This document shows positions 1 to 9,336 of a DNA stretch of 64,000 bases, piece by piece (position 1 is the first letter of the stretch; the number at the start of each line of letters is the position of its first letter). A model generated the notes under the pieces. That model made no database searches. It saw only the letters and a program-made list of their open reading frames with translations, and was not told where the DNA came from. The position numbers were made by a program, and so were the translations under genes. Source of the DNA: Diplonema japonicum (taxonomy: Eukaryota; Euglenozoa; Diplonemea; Diplonemida; Diplonemidae); contig OZ025668.1 of NCBI GenBank assembly GCA_964019335.1, forward strand, positions 248,001 through 312,000, given 5' to 3'.

Positions 1-1283
1 CAGCTTCTTTATGTACTGAGCTCCTTCAACAGACTTCGGCAGCACCAGCTCCCTGTTCTCAGACGACATAAACGTACGAAACTGCAAATCGAGCACACGC
101 TCTTCGGTCTCCATGTCAGGCTCCTCGTCAGGAAGCGGGACATAAGTCGTAGGTTGCGGGGGAGGGGACTTCCCTTCAGGCGGTGCCTCTAGAGAGATAC
201 CCCTTGCTGGACCGTCGGTTTTGGCTTGCTTGTGCTTGAATTCCACACGGACCTTTTTTTTTTTTTTTTTTTCCCCTTATTTTATACTTTTCTCCCATGC
301 ATCACAAGCTGGTCCAACTGGTACCGTCCCTTCTCAGCTTCGGTTCGGGATGGGAACTTCACGAAGGCGATCCCCTTGAACATCCCCTTCTCATCATGGT
401 AGTATCTGATGTACGTGGGACGGCAAGCCATGCGTGTCTTTTTTTTTTTTTTTTTTTTTTTTTAATAGTTTTGTCCATTACCATTTCGTCCATTAAGGTC
501 TCGTGTTTGAGCTGGAACGGGAGGTTCTTCAGAACCAGCGTGGAGTGCGCTGTGGTCTTCGGTGCGTCTAGGGAGTGCACGGTGTGGGCAAAGTTGAAAG
601 CTCTCGTCTTCAAGGCACCCCTTCCGGAGTCCGCGTCACCCCATGTCTTCGTGTGCAGCACGACAGTCACCCTTAGGTCCTCAGTGCCGCTGGGTTTTTT
701 TTTGTTCCTCTTTTTTTTTTTTCCCCTCTAACATACATGGTAACCGGGTGAGAGTTAAAACTCCCAAGGCCAAAGCTGTCGTTTTCTAACTCCTTCTGGA
801 CAGGCTGGTGCGGGGGGATGTAGAAGTGGTGAAGCACCCGGACTTTTTCCTTTTTTTTTTTTCTTTCTTTTTTTTTTTACCCAAACCTCCTGCAGCGCCT
901 GCAGAATAGGGCCTACGACGCCTTGTTCGGTCCCAGGGTTGCGGATGGGCACCGTGAAGTGGACAACAACACCAGGCTGAGCTTCCACTCGGTCATCTCT
1001 CTTAGACATTCCACTGCTGCTGTTTGGAGTTGGCCGCTTCTGCTTCATGAAACTGTCAATAGGCGGAGTGCCCCTGTCAGGAGTGCCTCTTCGAAAGCTA
1101 CGGGGTGTTGTGAAGAAAGTGTGGGAAAAAAAAAAAAAAAAAACCATACTCGCCATTACTCCTCCACGAGGAAACTTCCATGTGCGGCCTAGCCGACCCC
1201 CCGCTGCCTGGTATCGCGACAGGCGCACTGCCGTTGTCTACCCCGTTGCTAGGGGGTGTCTTCTTTACAAGTTCTGTAAGCAT
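1..1283 (-). CDS. RNA-binding protein with one RRM, six exons, 3' end beyond the window
   Basis: Reconstructed as complement(join(1..252, 288..437, 482..689, 737..849, 881..1097, 1150..1283)), in frame through all five introns (35, 44, 47, 31 and 52 nt, all GT-AG). The joined protein has an N-terminal region without a recognised domain (about residues 1-190). An RRM follows, with an RNP2-like segment TLVLKNLPF and an RNP1-like segment KGIAFVKF. After an acidic/proline-rich linker, a segment around VLDLQFRTFMSS could begin an R3H-like domain, but the window ends there. The role is presumably mRNA binding; the partner is unknown. The ATG at 1283 is the first in the exon-1 frame, but A-rich sequence upstream could hide another small exon, so the 5' end is uncertain. 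Introns have poly-A tracts, except the first, which has a T-run. Confidence 0.75.
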
Positions 1284-1745
1284 CTTTTGTTTTTTCTCTC
1301 CGTTTTTCTTTTTTTTTTCAATAATAACCTCCTGCTTCCTTTTTTTTTTTTTGCGATAGATTCTTCTTTTTTTTTTTTTCTTCTAAGGAAAAGAAAACAA
1401 ACTAAAGAATAAAGAGAGAGGAAGAAAAATATATATGGAGATGTTCAGGTTTTTTTTTTTTTCTTTTTGTTGTTCCATGGTTTTAAATCTTTTATTTTCT
1501 TTTATTTGCTGCTTTTTCTGTTCAATTCAAAGGGAAAAAAAAAAACAGCAAAAACATAAAAGGGGGGGGTAGAGAAAGAAAAGAAATACGAGTCAAACAC
1601 GCTCTATTTTGAAACGAGAGGAAGGAGTCACGCCTTCTTTTTCTTTCAACATGGGTTGTTGAAAGTCAAGCCACGTGACGATAAAGGGGCATTAGCTTTT
1701 TTATTTTTATTTTTTTTTGATTTCCCATCTCTGACACCTGGGATC
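1284..1745. other. Intergenic, homopolymer-rich
   Basis: Low-complexity T- and A-runs with short mixed spacers. I see no ORF with protein-like composition. It must contain the 3' UTR/polyadenylation region of the upstream (1746-2750) gene and the 5' region of the RRM gene on the minus strand, but no specific signal can be assigned. Confidence 0.6.
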
Positions 1746-2750
1746 TCAAAGCAACAGGACAGCGCAGAGAAGGCAGAGGATGGCCAGGGCAGACACAGGG
1801 TGTGCGGCGGGGGCCGAGTTCATACGCGAGTTGAAGTCGTCCCAGGAGAGGAAGCCGGTGACACTCTTGTTGGCGTTGAGCTCCACGTACTGGCAGTGGA
1901 TGTCGATGGTGAGGGGTGCCACGAACTCAAGGATGGTGGAGAGGGTGGTGCTCCCAGAGGTGCCTGTCGCGCAGGTTCCGAATCGCTGCACGAGCCTCGA
2001 GGTGATGGCGGTGTTGTCCTCTGTCTTGCAGGTGGCGTCGCTGAAGCCGTTCTCCGCAAGGGCCCCGACCCAGCCACCGCCGGTAACCTTGTTGCAAGCC
2101 GCCAGCGACTCCTCGTAGCTCGGGCCCGTCGATGCCTTGCAGGTCGTCTTGTCGTAAGCCTGGCAGCACCCGGTGCATTCGGGCTCCGCTCCACACTGCT
2201 TCTCTGCCATGTTCGCCAGTGTGTTCACGGTCTGTGTGCCGGTCGAGCACTTGTCACCAGCCCAGCCCAGTGTCCTCACCCCTCCTGTTTTCACAGCTGC
2301 GATGTAGTCGGTCACCGTGCACAGCTCGTCTGCTGTCAGCGTTGTATCGAACTTCGCTGACCCGAGAGGCGTTTTCACGCATGTCCCCTCCTTCAGCGCA
2401 GTGACCTCCGCCGTGCCCTCGCATGTCTTGGAGTCCTTCCAGTACGATAGCTGCAGGGCCTCGTCACCCTTGGCGGGGCACGCTGCGTCGTCGATCGTCA
2501 GCTTCACGGAGTACGTCAATGTGGTGTCTGTCAGGCACGTGTCCACGGTGTACCCGGACAGCACAGCCCCCGCCTTCGCGAAGGGTTTCACTGCGACCTT
2601 GTCCTTAGCCGCGTAGCTCCACAATGCTGCCTTCGGGTCCGCGTTCCCCGTGCAGTCCGCGGAAGTGAAGAACGACGGGCTCGTCAGCGGGTTCGCTGCA
2701 GCAGAGGCGAGCGACACCCCCATCGAGAGCAGAATCATGGCGGATTTCAT
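1746..2750 (-). CDS. Secreted or GPI-anchored Cys-rich protein, unknown function
   Basis: The protein is 334 aa from an ATG at 2750. Residues 1-18 form a clear signal peptide (basic start, then an Ala/Ser/Leu-rich core). The body has about 20 cysteines, with a cluster CTGCCQ near residue 195, which suggests a disulfide-rich extracellular protein. The C-terminus is NSAPAAHPVSALAILCLLC followed by a few Val/Leu residues: small residues, a spacer and a terminal hydrophobic tail, the usual layout of a GPI-attachment signal. I do not recognise a family. It may be a surface protein, but that rests only on topology. No intron is needed. The gene lies about 170 bp from the next upstream gene in the same direction. 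Confidence 0.75.
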   Translation of the reverse strand: MKSAMILLSMGVSLASAAANPLTSPSFFTSADCTGNADPKAALWSYAAKDKVAVKPFAKAGAVLSGYTVDTCLTDTTLTYSVKLTIDDAACPAKGDEALQLSYWKDSKTCEGTAEVTALKEGTCVKTPLGSAKFDTTLTADELCTVTDYIAAVKTGGVRTLGWAGDKCSTGTQTVNTLANMAEKQCGAEPECTGCCQAYDKTTCKASTGPSYEESLAACNKVTGGGWVGALAENGFSDATCKTEDNTAITSRLVQRFGTCATGTSGSTTLSTILEFVAPLTIDIHCQYVELNANKSVTGFLSWDDFNSRMNSAPAAHPVSALAILCLLCAVLLL

Positions 2751-2921
2751 TTTGTTTTTGTTTTGAAGGATTTGTAAGAAATCTGTTGAATGGTGAGAAG
2801 GTCCCTCAGACTGGTCAAAGCAAAAGACAACCGCTTCTTGAGGACAATGAGAACAGCCTCTTTGTGTGAGTTTCTATCTATTAACACATTAGTACACCAA
2901 GTAACACGAAACAAACTGTCG

Positions 2922-3431
2922 TCAATAATCTAAATCGGAAAGATCAACAGGTGGACGTGCTGACTCCCGTATCGCAAGGAGCTTGCACAACAAAACTTGT
3001 ATCTCAGATTTCTTTTGCACAACCAAATCCAGGGTGGCCAAGGCTGTATCACAACGGGACTTGCACTGGCTGTACAAATCGGAGGGTACAGCGGTGGCGG
3101 GGTTGGCCGTGCATTTCTTCTGATACCTTGCCACGAGGGATCTGGCTTCTATTTCGGTCACCTCAGCTCGCCAAGCGAGAGAAGGGTCTATACGCACCAC
3201 CTCGTCGATGAGGCTCTGGCACAATAGGCAGGCTGCCCTGCAGTCTGCTTCCATTTGTGCTCCGTCAGCTTCTGTCTTTCCAGCCTTTTCCTTTAGCTCC
3301 AATAGCTCAGCCATTCCCCCGTTCCCTTCCTCCGGGACAATCCCGAGGCTTTCACCTGTCCAACAGTCGTAACACCGTCCCTCCACGACTAACACTGGGA
3401 TGCCTTCTAGCATCATAGTACGCCGTGCCAT
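2922..3431 (-). CDS. Hypothetical protein, 169 aa, helical
   Basis: The first ATG in the frame is at 3431 (MARRTMML...); the frame is open further upstream to a TTG at 3464. A short N-terminal region contains a CxxC-like pair (GRCYDCWTGE). It is followed by alternating charged/hydrophobic helices with several Cys residues (CRAACLLC near residue 70 and QCKSRCD near 125). No signal peptide or membrane span is seen and no family is recognised. The GC-richer, codon-biased composition compared with its flanks supports a real gene. A short helical bundle or coiled coil is likely. Confidence 0.6.
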   Translation of the reverse strand: MARRTMMLEGIPVLVVEGRCYDCWTGESLGIVPEEGNGGMAELLELKEKAGKTEADGAQMEADCRAACLLCQSLIDEVVRIDPSLAWRAEVTEIEARSLVARYQKKCTANPATAVPSDLYSQCKSRCDTALATLDLVVQKKSEIQVLLCKLLAIRESARPPVDLSDLDY

Positions 3432-3744
3432 GCCGTCTGTGTTAGAACTATTTACAAGTAACAAACAAAAAAGAAATCGAAACTACTTCGAGAAAATCAA
3501 ATCGAAGTGCCAAAGGTACGATCAGAAGAAAAGGGAGGAAGGACGTGTTTACGCGAGAGGAATAGTGGGGGGGGAGGTCGGGTTCTTCGCAGCAGAGGGT
3601 GGAACGTGGCGAGTGGAGAGACAAGCTGAACAGCTTTCTTAAGATTCATCTCCCTTTTGCTTCTGCTCAAAAAGGTTAAAGAAACCCCCTCTGGAGAAAA
3701 AAAAACTGCTGAAGCGTTAAATGTTGGGAAAAAAAATAGGAGTT

Positions 3745-5139
3745 CTATTGGAAAACCTGAACTGTTACAGTGCCTTTCGAAGATGGCCAGTCACCCGTCA
3801 CAGTGACAGTGGTGCCAGAGACCACGCTCATAGGGTTACTGTAGTGGGAAGCAGACACCACAGCGTGTCGGATCCAAGGGAAGAGGAGCTGCTTGGAGAA
3901 GTCAAAGGTAACAGAAGGGGGGGTGAGGGGCTTGGTCATCACGAGGGTCGTCTGCAAGGAAGGCTGTATGCCCGTAACAACCACATCGCTCACACTGTTC
4001 TCTGTGAAGGTCCCATTGAGCACTACTGTCTGCGGAGTCGTGAACGAGTTCATCGTGACCCTCAACCCGCTCATCTTGCTGCCGTGGATCACGATATGTG
4101 TCACAAGGAAGAAGGTATCAGTCACCACTACTTCTGAAGGGTCGTAAAGGTTGAGAGTGTTGTAGTCCAAGTAGCAGTACTCGATCCTGTTCTGGAATGC
4201 CCCGTAGCTGCTCCTCGGGTTCCCAAGGGAGATCCCAACACCGCCTTGGTTCCAAGTGTGCACCCCTGACATGATGTTGGCAGCACCGTTCACAACAACA
4301 CCCGTTCGCGTGTAGTTAAAAACAATAACGTTAACGATGTAGTTGTCGTTCCCATTGAGCTCGATCCCCACACTGTCTGTCGTGGGGTGGCTGTCCGACC
4401 AGTAGTACTCGCAGAACCATGAGTACGACACCATCAGCTCGTGGCCTGCCGTCACCTGGATCCCGTATCCCGTGAAGCCTGTGAAGAACGAATCGGTCAC
4501 AACACACCCCATCGTGTGAGACACATACAGCCCACCGAGTGCCACATGGGAAGCATCGAGCATCACAGACGTCACACTGATCTCTTCGTTGCAAGATCCT
4601 TGGCTGTCCGTCTTGCAGTTGTCAGCCCCGATGTTCAGGAGGAAAGCTGATTTCGGAAAGGTGGGAGATGCCCTCAAGGTTCCTCCTGTGATCCTCATGT
4701 TCCCGACAAAGGTGGGGATGTGCAGGGGTTGCGAAATGAGATAGTTGCCCCCCCTCAGGTCAAGGGTCGCACCTCCCATGTCTGTGATGTTTGCCGCCAT
4801 TTTCTTCGTCGAGTTAAGGGCAAGAAGTGCCTTCAGAGCATCAACCACTCCTTGTGTGGCATCGGTCGCTCCTGTGGGGTCAGCCCCGAAGTCGACAGGG
4901 GACACGCTCCTCCCTGGGTTGAAGGTTCCAACCATCTGCTGGTGTCTCAGTTCAGCAGAACCGTCCGGCCGCATGTGGTGCCCATGGGACTTTGCGTTCA
5001 GCCTTGCGTTGCGCATCCCGACTCTGTGCCAGCGCTTTGCTTCATTGATTGAGGTCGGTGCCCTGAGGAGCGCCTTCCCGTCCTTGCTGACGAATGCAGA
5101 CGCAGAGGCCACCAAGGCCAGCAGAACGATGCGAGACAT
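3745..5139 (-). CDS. Secreted pectate-lyase-fold (right-handed beta-helix) protein, tandem copy 1
   Basis: The protein is 464 aa with a signal peptide (MSRIVLLALVASASAF). After a propeptide-like stretch, the motif VDFGADPTGATDATQ (residues 75-90) is the classic N-cap of the pectate lyase superfamily/rhamnogalacturonase-epimerase-like beta-helices (DFGAxGDGxTDdT). Gly/Asn-rich short strands follow throughout, including NGNDNYIVNVIVF, as expected for stacked beta-helix coils. Such enzymes act on extracellular polysaccharide as lyases or glycosidases; the substrate cannot be told from sequence. The ATG at 5139 directly precedes the signal peptide; the frame stays open upstream, but that part is not conserved with copy 2 beyond about 35 bp. 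The N-terminal two thirds is identical to copy 2 (5677-7077). Confidence 0.85.
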   Translation of the reverse strand: MSRIVLLALVASASAFVSKDGKALLRAPTSINEAKRWHRVGMRNARLNAKSHGHHMRPDGSAELRHQQMVGTFNPGRSVSPVDFGADPTGATDATQGVVDALKALLALNSTKKMAANITDMGGATLDLRGGNYLISQPLHIPTFVGNMRITGGTLRASPTFPKSAFLLNIGADNCKTDSQGSCNEEISVTSVMLDASHVALGGLYVSHTMGCVVTDSFFTGFTGYGIQVTAGHELMVSYSWFCEYYWSDSHPTTDSVGIELNGNDNYIVNVIVFNYTRTGVVVNGAANIMSGVHTWNQGGVGISLGNPRSSYGAFQNRIEYCYLDYNTLNLYDPSEVVVTDTFFLVTHIVIHGSKMSGLRVTMNSFTTPQTVVLNGTFTENSVSDVVVTGIQPSLQTTLVMTKPLTPPSVTFDFSKQLLFPWIRHAVVSASHYSNPMSVVSGTTVTVTGDWPSSKGTVTVQVFQ

Positions 5140-5676
5140 GTTGCAGGCACCTGAGGATTGTGTCAACGGCCAAAGGAGCTCATTATAATAGAAGCCAAGC
5201 AGCTTACGATTTGAAACCAATAAGCTTAGATCCTTAAAGAAAAGGGAGACGCGTTGCTGCGGCTTAGCTTGGTTTATCTTTGTAGGTTGAGCACCCACTA
5301 GATACTGAGCACCCACTAGATACCTCTGCGCCACAAAAAGAAAGAAAAAGACGTTGAAGAATTGCCGCCAGAGGCAAAACACTGTTTTGGTATACCGCAT
5401 GCCCCACCTCGCTCCAGTTTCTCCAGATATATTGATATTTGAAGTGGTCAGAGAAGTGAATAGTAAGGACGACCCGGTGGTCGATTAGGTTCCCTTTCTT
5501 TTGTCTCGTTCTCTCTGACGTATCGATTTCAACACAAAAAAAAAATGTGAGCACGTTCGTTTGGTTCCCGTTCATCTTTCAAATTAAAAAAGAAAGAGAT
5601 TGGAAGTTTCTGGACAAAACATAAAAGAAGAAAAAAAGGAGCAGGGAGGGGAGCATTAGCACGCACGATATGCTTC
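5140..5676. other. Spacer between the two beta-helix genes
   Basis: This is the 3' flank of copy 2 and the 5' flank of copy 1. About 30 bp directly upstream of the copy-1 ATG are identical to the same position upstream of copy 2, after which the sequences differ. The only structured element seen is the perfect 18-bp tandem repeat listed separately. Confidence 0.7.
5288..5323. repeat. Perfect 2 x 18-bp tandem repeat
   Basis: The 18-mer TGAGCACCCACTAGATAC occurs twice head to tail, in the 5' flank of the copy-1 beta-helix gene. It is not found upstream of copy 2. Function unknown; it may simply be a small local duplication. Confidence 0.9.
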
Positions 5677-7077
5677 CTATTGGTGTACTTCTACGGTAAT
5701 TGTCCCATCGTCGTAGGACCAGTCACCCCCCGTCACAGTGACAGTGGTGCCAGAGACTGTTGTTTGGGCTCCAATCCACTTCGAAGCTGTGGAGACCACA
5801 GTGTGTCGGATCCAAGGGAAGAGGAGCTGCTTGGAGAAGTCAAAGGTAACAGAAGGAAGGGCGAGAGGCTTGGTCATTATGGCAGTCGTCTGCAAGGAAG
5901 GCTGTATGCCCGTAACAACCACATCGCTCACACTGTTCTCTGTGAAGGTCCCGTTGAGCACAATAGTCTGCGCTTGTGTGAAAGAGTTCATCGATAGTCT
6001 CAACCCGCTCATCTTGCTGCCGTGGATCACCATGTGCGTCACAAGGAAGAAGGTGTCAGTCACCACCAAGTCGGAAGGGTCGTAAGCATCGAGAGTGTTG
6101 TAGTCCAAGTAGCAGTACTCGATCCTGTTCTGGTGTGCCCCGTAGCTGCTCCTCGGGTTCCCAAGGGAGATCCCAACACCACCACCGTTCCAAGTGTGCA
6201 CCGACGACATGATGTTGGCAGCACCGTTCACAACAACACCCGTTCGCGTGTAGTCAAAAACAATAACGTTAACGATGTAGTTGTCGTTCCCATTGAGCTC
6301 GATCCCCACACTGTCTGTCGTGGGGTGGCTGTCCGACCAGTAGTACTCGCAGAACCATGAGTACGACACCATCAGCTCGTGGCCTGCCGTCACCTGGATC
6401 CCGTATCCCGTGAAGCCTGTGAAGAACGAATCGGTCACAACACACCCCATCGTGTGAGACACATACAGCCCACCGAGTGCCACATGGGAAGCATCGAGCA
6501 TCACAGACGTCACACTGATCTCTTCGTTGCAAGATCCTTGGCTGTCCGTCTTGCAGTTGTCAGCCCCGATGTTCAGGAGGAAAGCTGATTTCGGAAAGGT
6601 GGGAGATGCCCTCAAGGTTCCTCCTGTGATCCTCATGTTCCCGACAAAGGTGGGGATGTGCAGGGGTTGCGAAATGAGATAGTTGCCCCCCCTCAGGTCA
6701 AGGGTCGCACCTCCCATGTCTGTGATGTTTGCCGCCATTTTCTTCGTCGAGTTAAGGGCAAGAAGTGCCTTCAGAGCATCAACCACTCCTTGTGTGGCAT
6801 CGGTCGCTCCTGTGGGGTCAGCCCCGAAGTCGACAGGGGACACGCTCCTCCCTGGGTTGAAGGTTCCAACCATCTGCTGGTGTCTCAGTTCAGCAGAACC
6901 GTCCGGCCGCATGTGGTGCCCATGGGACTTTGCGTTCAGCCTTGCGTTGCGCATCCCGACTCTGTGCCAGCGCTTTGCTTCATTGATTGAGGTCGGTGCC
7001 CTGAGGAGCGCCTTCCCGTCCTTGCTGACGAATGCAGACGCAGAGGCCACCAAGGCCAGCAGAACGATGCGAGACAT
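5677..7077 (-). CDS. Secreted pectate-lyase-fold (right-handed beta-helix) protein, tandem copy 2
   Basis: The protein is 466 aa, with the same architecture as copy 1: signal peptide, DFGADPTGATDAT motif, then beta-helix coils to the end. From the ATG to about position 6255 the nucleotide sequence looks identical to copy 1. Beyond that, the last ~190 residues carry many substitutions, mostly at surface-type positions (for example DA/DL in place of NL/EV), and the extreme C-termini differ (ASKWIGAQTT versus SHYSNPMSVV). The ATG at 7077 is supported by the signal peptide. Probably secreted and acting on polysaccharide, with a substrate range possibly different from copy 1. Confidence 0.85.
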   Translation of the reverse strand: MSRIVLLALVASASAFVSKDGKALLRAPTSINEAKRWHRVGMRNARLNAKSHGHHMRPDGSAELRHQQMVGTFNPGRSVSPVDFGADPTGATDATQGVVDALKALLALNSTKKMAANITDMGGATLDLRGGNYLISQPLHIPTFVGNMRITGGTLRASPTFPKSAFLLNIGADNCKTDSQGSCNEEISVTSVMLDASHVALGGLYVSHTMGCVVTDSFFTGFTGYGIQVTAGHELMVSYSWFCEYYWSDSHPTTDSVGIELNGNDNYIVNVIVFDYTRTGVVVNGAANIMSSVHTWNGGGVGISLGNPRSSYGAHQNRIEYCYLDYNTLDAYDPSDLVVTDTFFLVTHMVIHGSKMSGLRLSMNSFTQAQTIVLNGTFTENSVSDVVVTGIQPSLQTTAIMTKPLALPSVTFDFSKQLLFPWIRHTVVSTASKWIGAQTTVSGTTVTVTGGDWSYDDGTITVEVHQ

Positions 7078-7157
7078 GTTGCAGGCACCTGAGGATTGTG
7101 TCAACGGAACGCTGTAAGAATAATAAGTCTATCTGATGCACTACACTTAATTACCAC

Positions 7158-9217
7158 CTATTTCTTTGACAAGGCATCACCAGTCTTCACCGAAACGGCC
7201 TGCGATGGAAGTAACCACAAAGTCGCATGCATACCTTAGTGATGTACTTCGCTTTGATAACACCCTTCTTCCCTGCTGAACAGACGGCGGTGGGTGTGGA
7301 CAGAAAGGCGATTCCATCTGCGTGTGCCTTCGCTGCGTCGAGGTAGATGTAGACCTCCGCCGCCTTGCTCAGGCCCTCGATCCTGCCTGGCTCAGAGGGG
7401 AGCTCTGCTGCGAAGTACAAGTAGGTGCGCTTGATGGGGGTAAGCCCCTGCTTTTGGATAGCTTTCCACGCCTTGAGAGTAGTGCCGTGGATGAGAGGGC
7501 CCGTTGGTGTAAAGGGAGATGTCTGGACTGCATTGTCGTAGTACTGCTTGGTGTCCGAAGACTGCAGGTAGTACACACCACAGAGCTTTTTGATCCGGAA
7601 CCTATGGTGCGCATCGTACTCAGCGAACTCTTTCAAATGTTGTATAGTAATACCACTCTGGAGTTCCTGTAGCAGGTGCTCGGCCTTGACCCATCCCTCT
7701 TCTGCACCCCACGCAGCATCGGGCTTCAGCAGCAGAGATGCAAGCTTCTTGCTCACACGCTGCTCCTCAAGCACGTCAAGCTTCTCCTTAATATCTTCGA
7801 TGTCACTCACCTCATTGTCCTCTGCAGCCGTCTCTCGTTGCTTTTTCTCTTCTTCTTCCCTCGAAGCGCGCTCCCTGGCCTCCTGTTCTTTCGTTTCTCT
7901 CTCTACTTTAGCCAGTTGCAGCTCCTTTTCTAAATTCCTCTTTCTTTCCATGAGAACGTTTTCCTGTTCCTTGTTCTTCTTTTCTTGTGCCGCAGTGTTT
8001 TCCACAGCTTTTGTCTTCCTCTCGGCTTCGAGCTCTTCTGACAGTCGGACTTTCTCCGCTGCTGCCTTCTTAGCTTCACGTTCTGCTTGAAGCTGCTGCG
8101 CTAAGGCCGCTTCGCGTTCCTTTGCCTCCGCACGGACAGCAGCCTCGTCTCGCTTCGGCCCTGCTGACGCTAGAACGGCTTCCATGGCTTGCTTCTTACG
8201 AAGTGCGTCTTCTTTTTTGCGCAGTTTCTTCTCGCTGATAGGCTTCGGCAGGTCCAGGTGGTACATCCTACCTGACTGTGCAAGGTGAAAAGTTGATGAG
8301 GGCCCCAAGAGGTACGGCTCCATGGGTGCGAGCTTCGTCTTGTTGACATAGGTGCCGTGCGTGGAGGAGAGGTCCATGAGATTGATTTTGTTGCCCTCCT
8401 CGAAGTACAGCACGCAGTGCACCCGCGAGATGGTGGGATGCTCACAAGCAATCTCCGCCACATTGGCATCTTTCCCCATCAGGTAGTACGGCGACCCGTC
8501 CAAGCTGACGGTGTCGACAACGGTGTCACCCTTGCGCACCACAACCTTCGTCCCCTCCTGCGCCATGAACAGCTCCTCAGGAGGCATGAACCAGTTCCTC
8601 TGCAGCTTCATCTTCTTCAGCAGCTTGATCTCATGCTCGTCAATGTCGCCCGTGTCGTGTCTCTCAAGAAGGTCTTTGAACATCCCAGAGGGCTCCTTCT
8701 TGGGCACTGCTCGGGGGACTGGGTTCTGGATCGGAGCGGCTTTGGGATCAGCATCCTTCCTGTCTCTATCTTTCTTACCTTCACTGCTGTCCCTGCTGCT
8801 GTCTCTGCTTTTCCGCCTGTCCCTACTTCTGTCCCTGTCCCTGTCTGTGTTTCGATCCCTGCTTCTGTCCCTGTCCTTGTCCCTGTTTCTATCTCTGTCC
8901 CTACTTCTGTCCCTGTCCCTGTTTCTGCTTCTATCTCTGTCCCTGCTTCTATCCCTACTTCTGTCCCTGTCCTTGTCTCTGTCTCTGCTTCTATCTCTGT
9001 CTCTACTTCTGTCCCTGTCCTTGTCTCTGTTTCTATCTCTGTCCCTACTTCTGTCCCTGCTTCTGTTTCTGCTTCTGTCCCTGTCTCTGTCTCTGCTTCT
9101 ATCTCTGTCCCTACTTCTGTCCCTGTCCTTTGCTCCATCTCTTTCCCTTGCCCTCCGTTTCCTGTCACGCTCGTTGCTGTCCCAGCTCCTCTTCCTCACC
9201 TCCCTGTCACGTCCCAT
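7158..9217 (-). CDS. RS-like / FHA / coiled-coil / Tpt1-like fusion protein
   Basis: CDS complement(join(7158..7199, 7235..9217)), 674 aa. The 35-nt intron (GTATGC...CGCAG) restores a Tpt1-like tail (KYITKAVSVKTGDAL); reading through it gives an unrelated tail. The ATG at 9217 follows a pyrimidine-rich CACACAG acceptor, a plausible trans-splice site. Domains: residues 1-150, Arg/Asp/Ser dipeptide repeats as in nuclear splicing proteins; 222-322, a NIPP1/SNIP1-like FHA domain with the phosphothreonine-binding positions SRVH and STHGTYVN; 330-495, charged coiled coil; 490-674, a Tpt1/KptA (RNA 2'-phosphotransferase) fold with SKxL, GWV..LL, RFRI, HGTT and DGI landmarks. Residues I recall as the catalytic Arg-His-Arg-Arg tetrad are replaced: the LRH position reads LLK, the RAxQGHS region reads YYLQSSD, and the late Arg is not evident. 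It is probably a nuclear RNA-processing scaffold rather than an active transferase (inference). Confidence 0.8.
8819..9135. repeat. Hexamer/dodecamer minisatellite encoding Arg-Asp/Arg-Ser dipeptides
   Basis: The plus strand shows imperfect repeats of CTGTCC/CTTCTG-type hexamers, translated on the minus strand as RDRSRDRD and variants. It lies inside the FHA-Tpt1 gene. The T/C third-position variation suggests selection on the protein repeat rather than a recent pure expansion. Confidence 0.8.
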
Positions 9218-9336
9218 CTGTGTCCTGTGTGAGGGATATATGTGCATTACCACGTGTTTCAAAATACCACTTCGGACCCTTGAAGGGATAAGTCACACAG
9301 AAAAGCATCGGCCGGTCGGTTGTGGGTGCAAGTCGC

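Noticed and set aside
297-731. Plus-strand ORF with poly-Phe
   Set aside because: Antisense to RRM exons 4 and 5 and their T-run introns.
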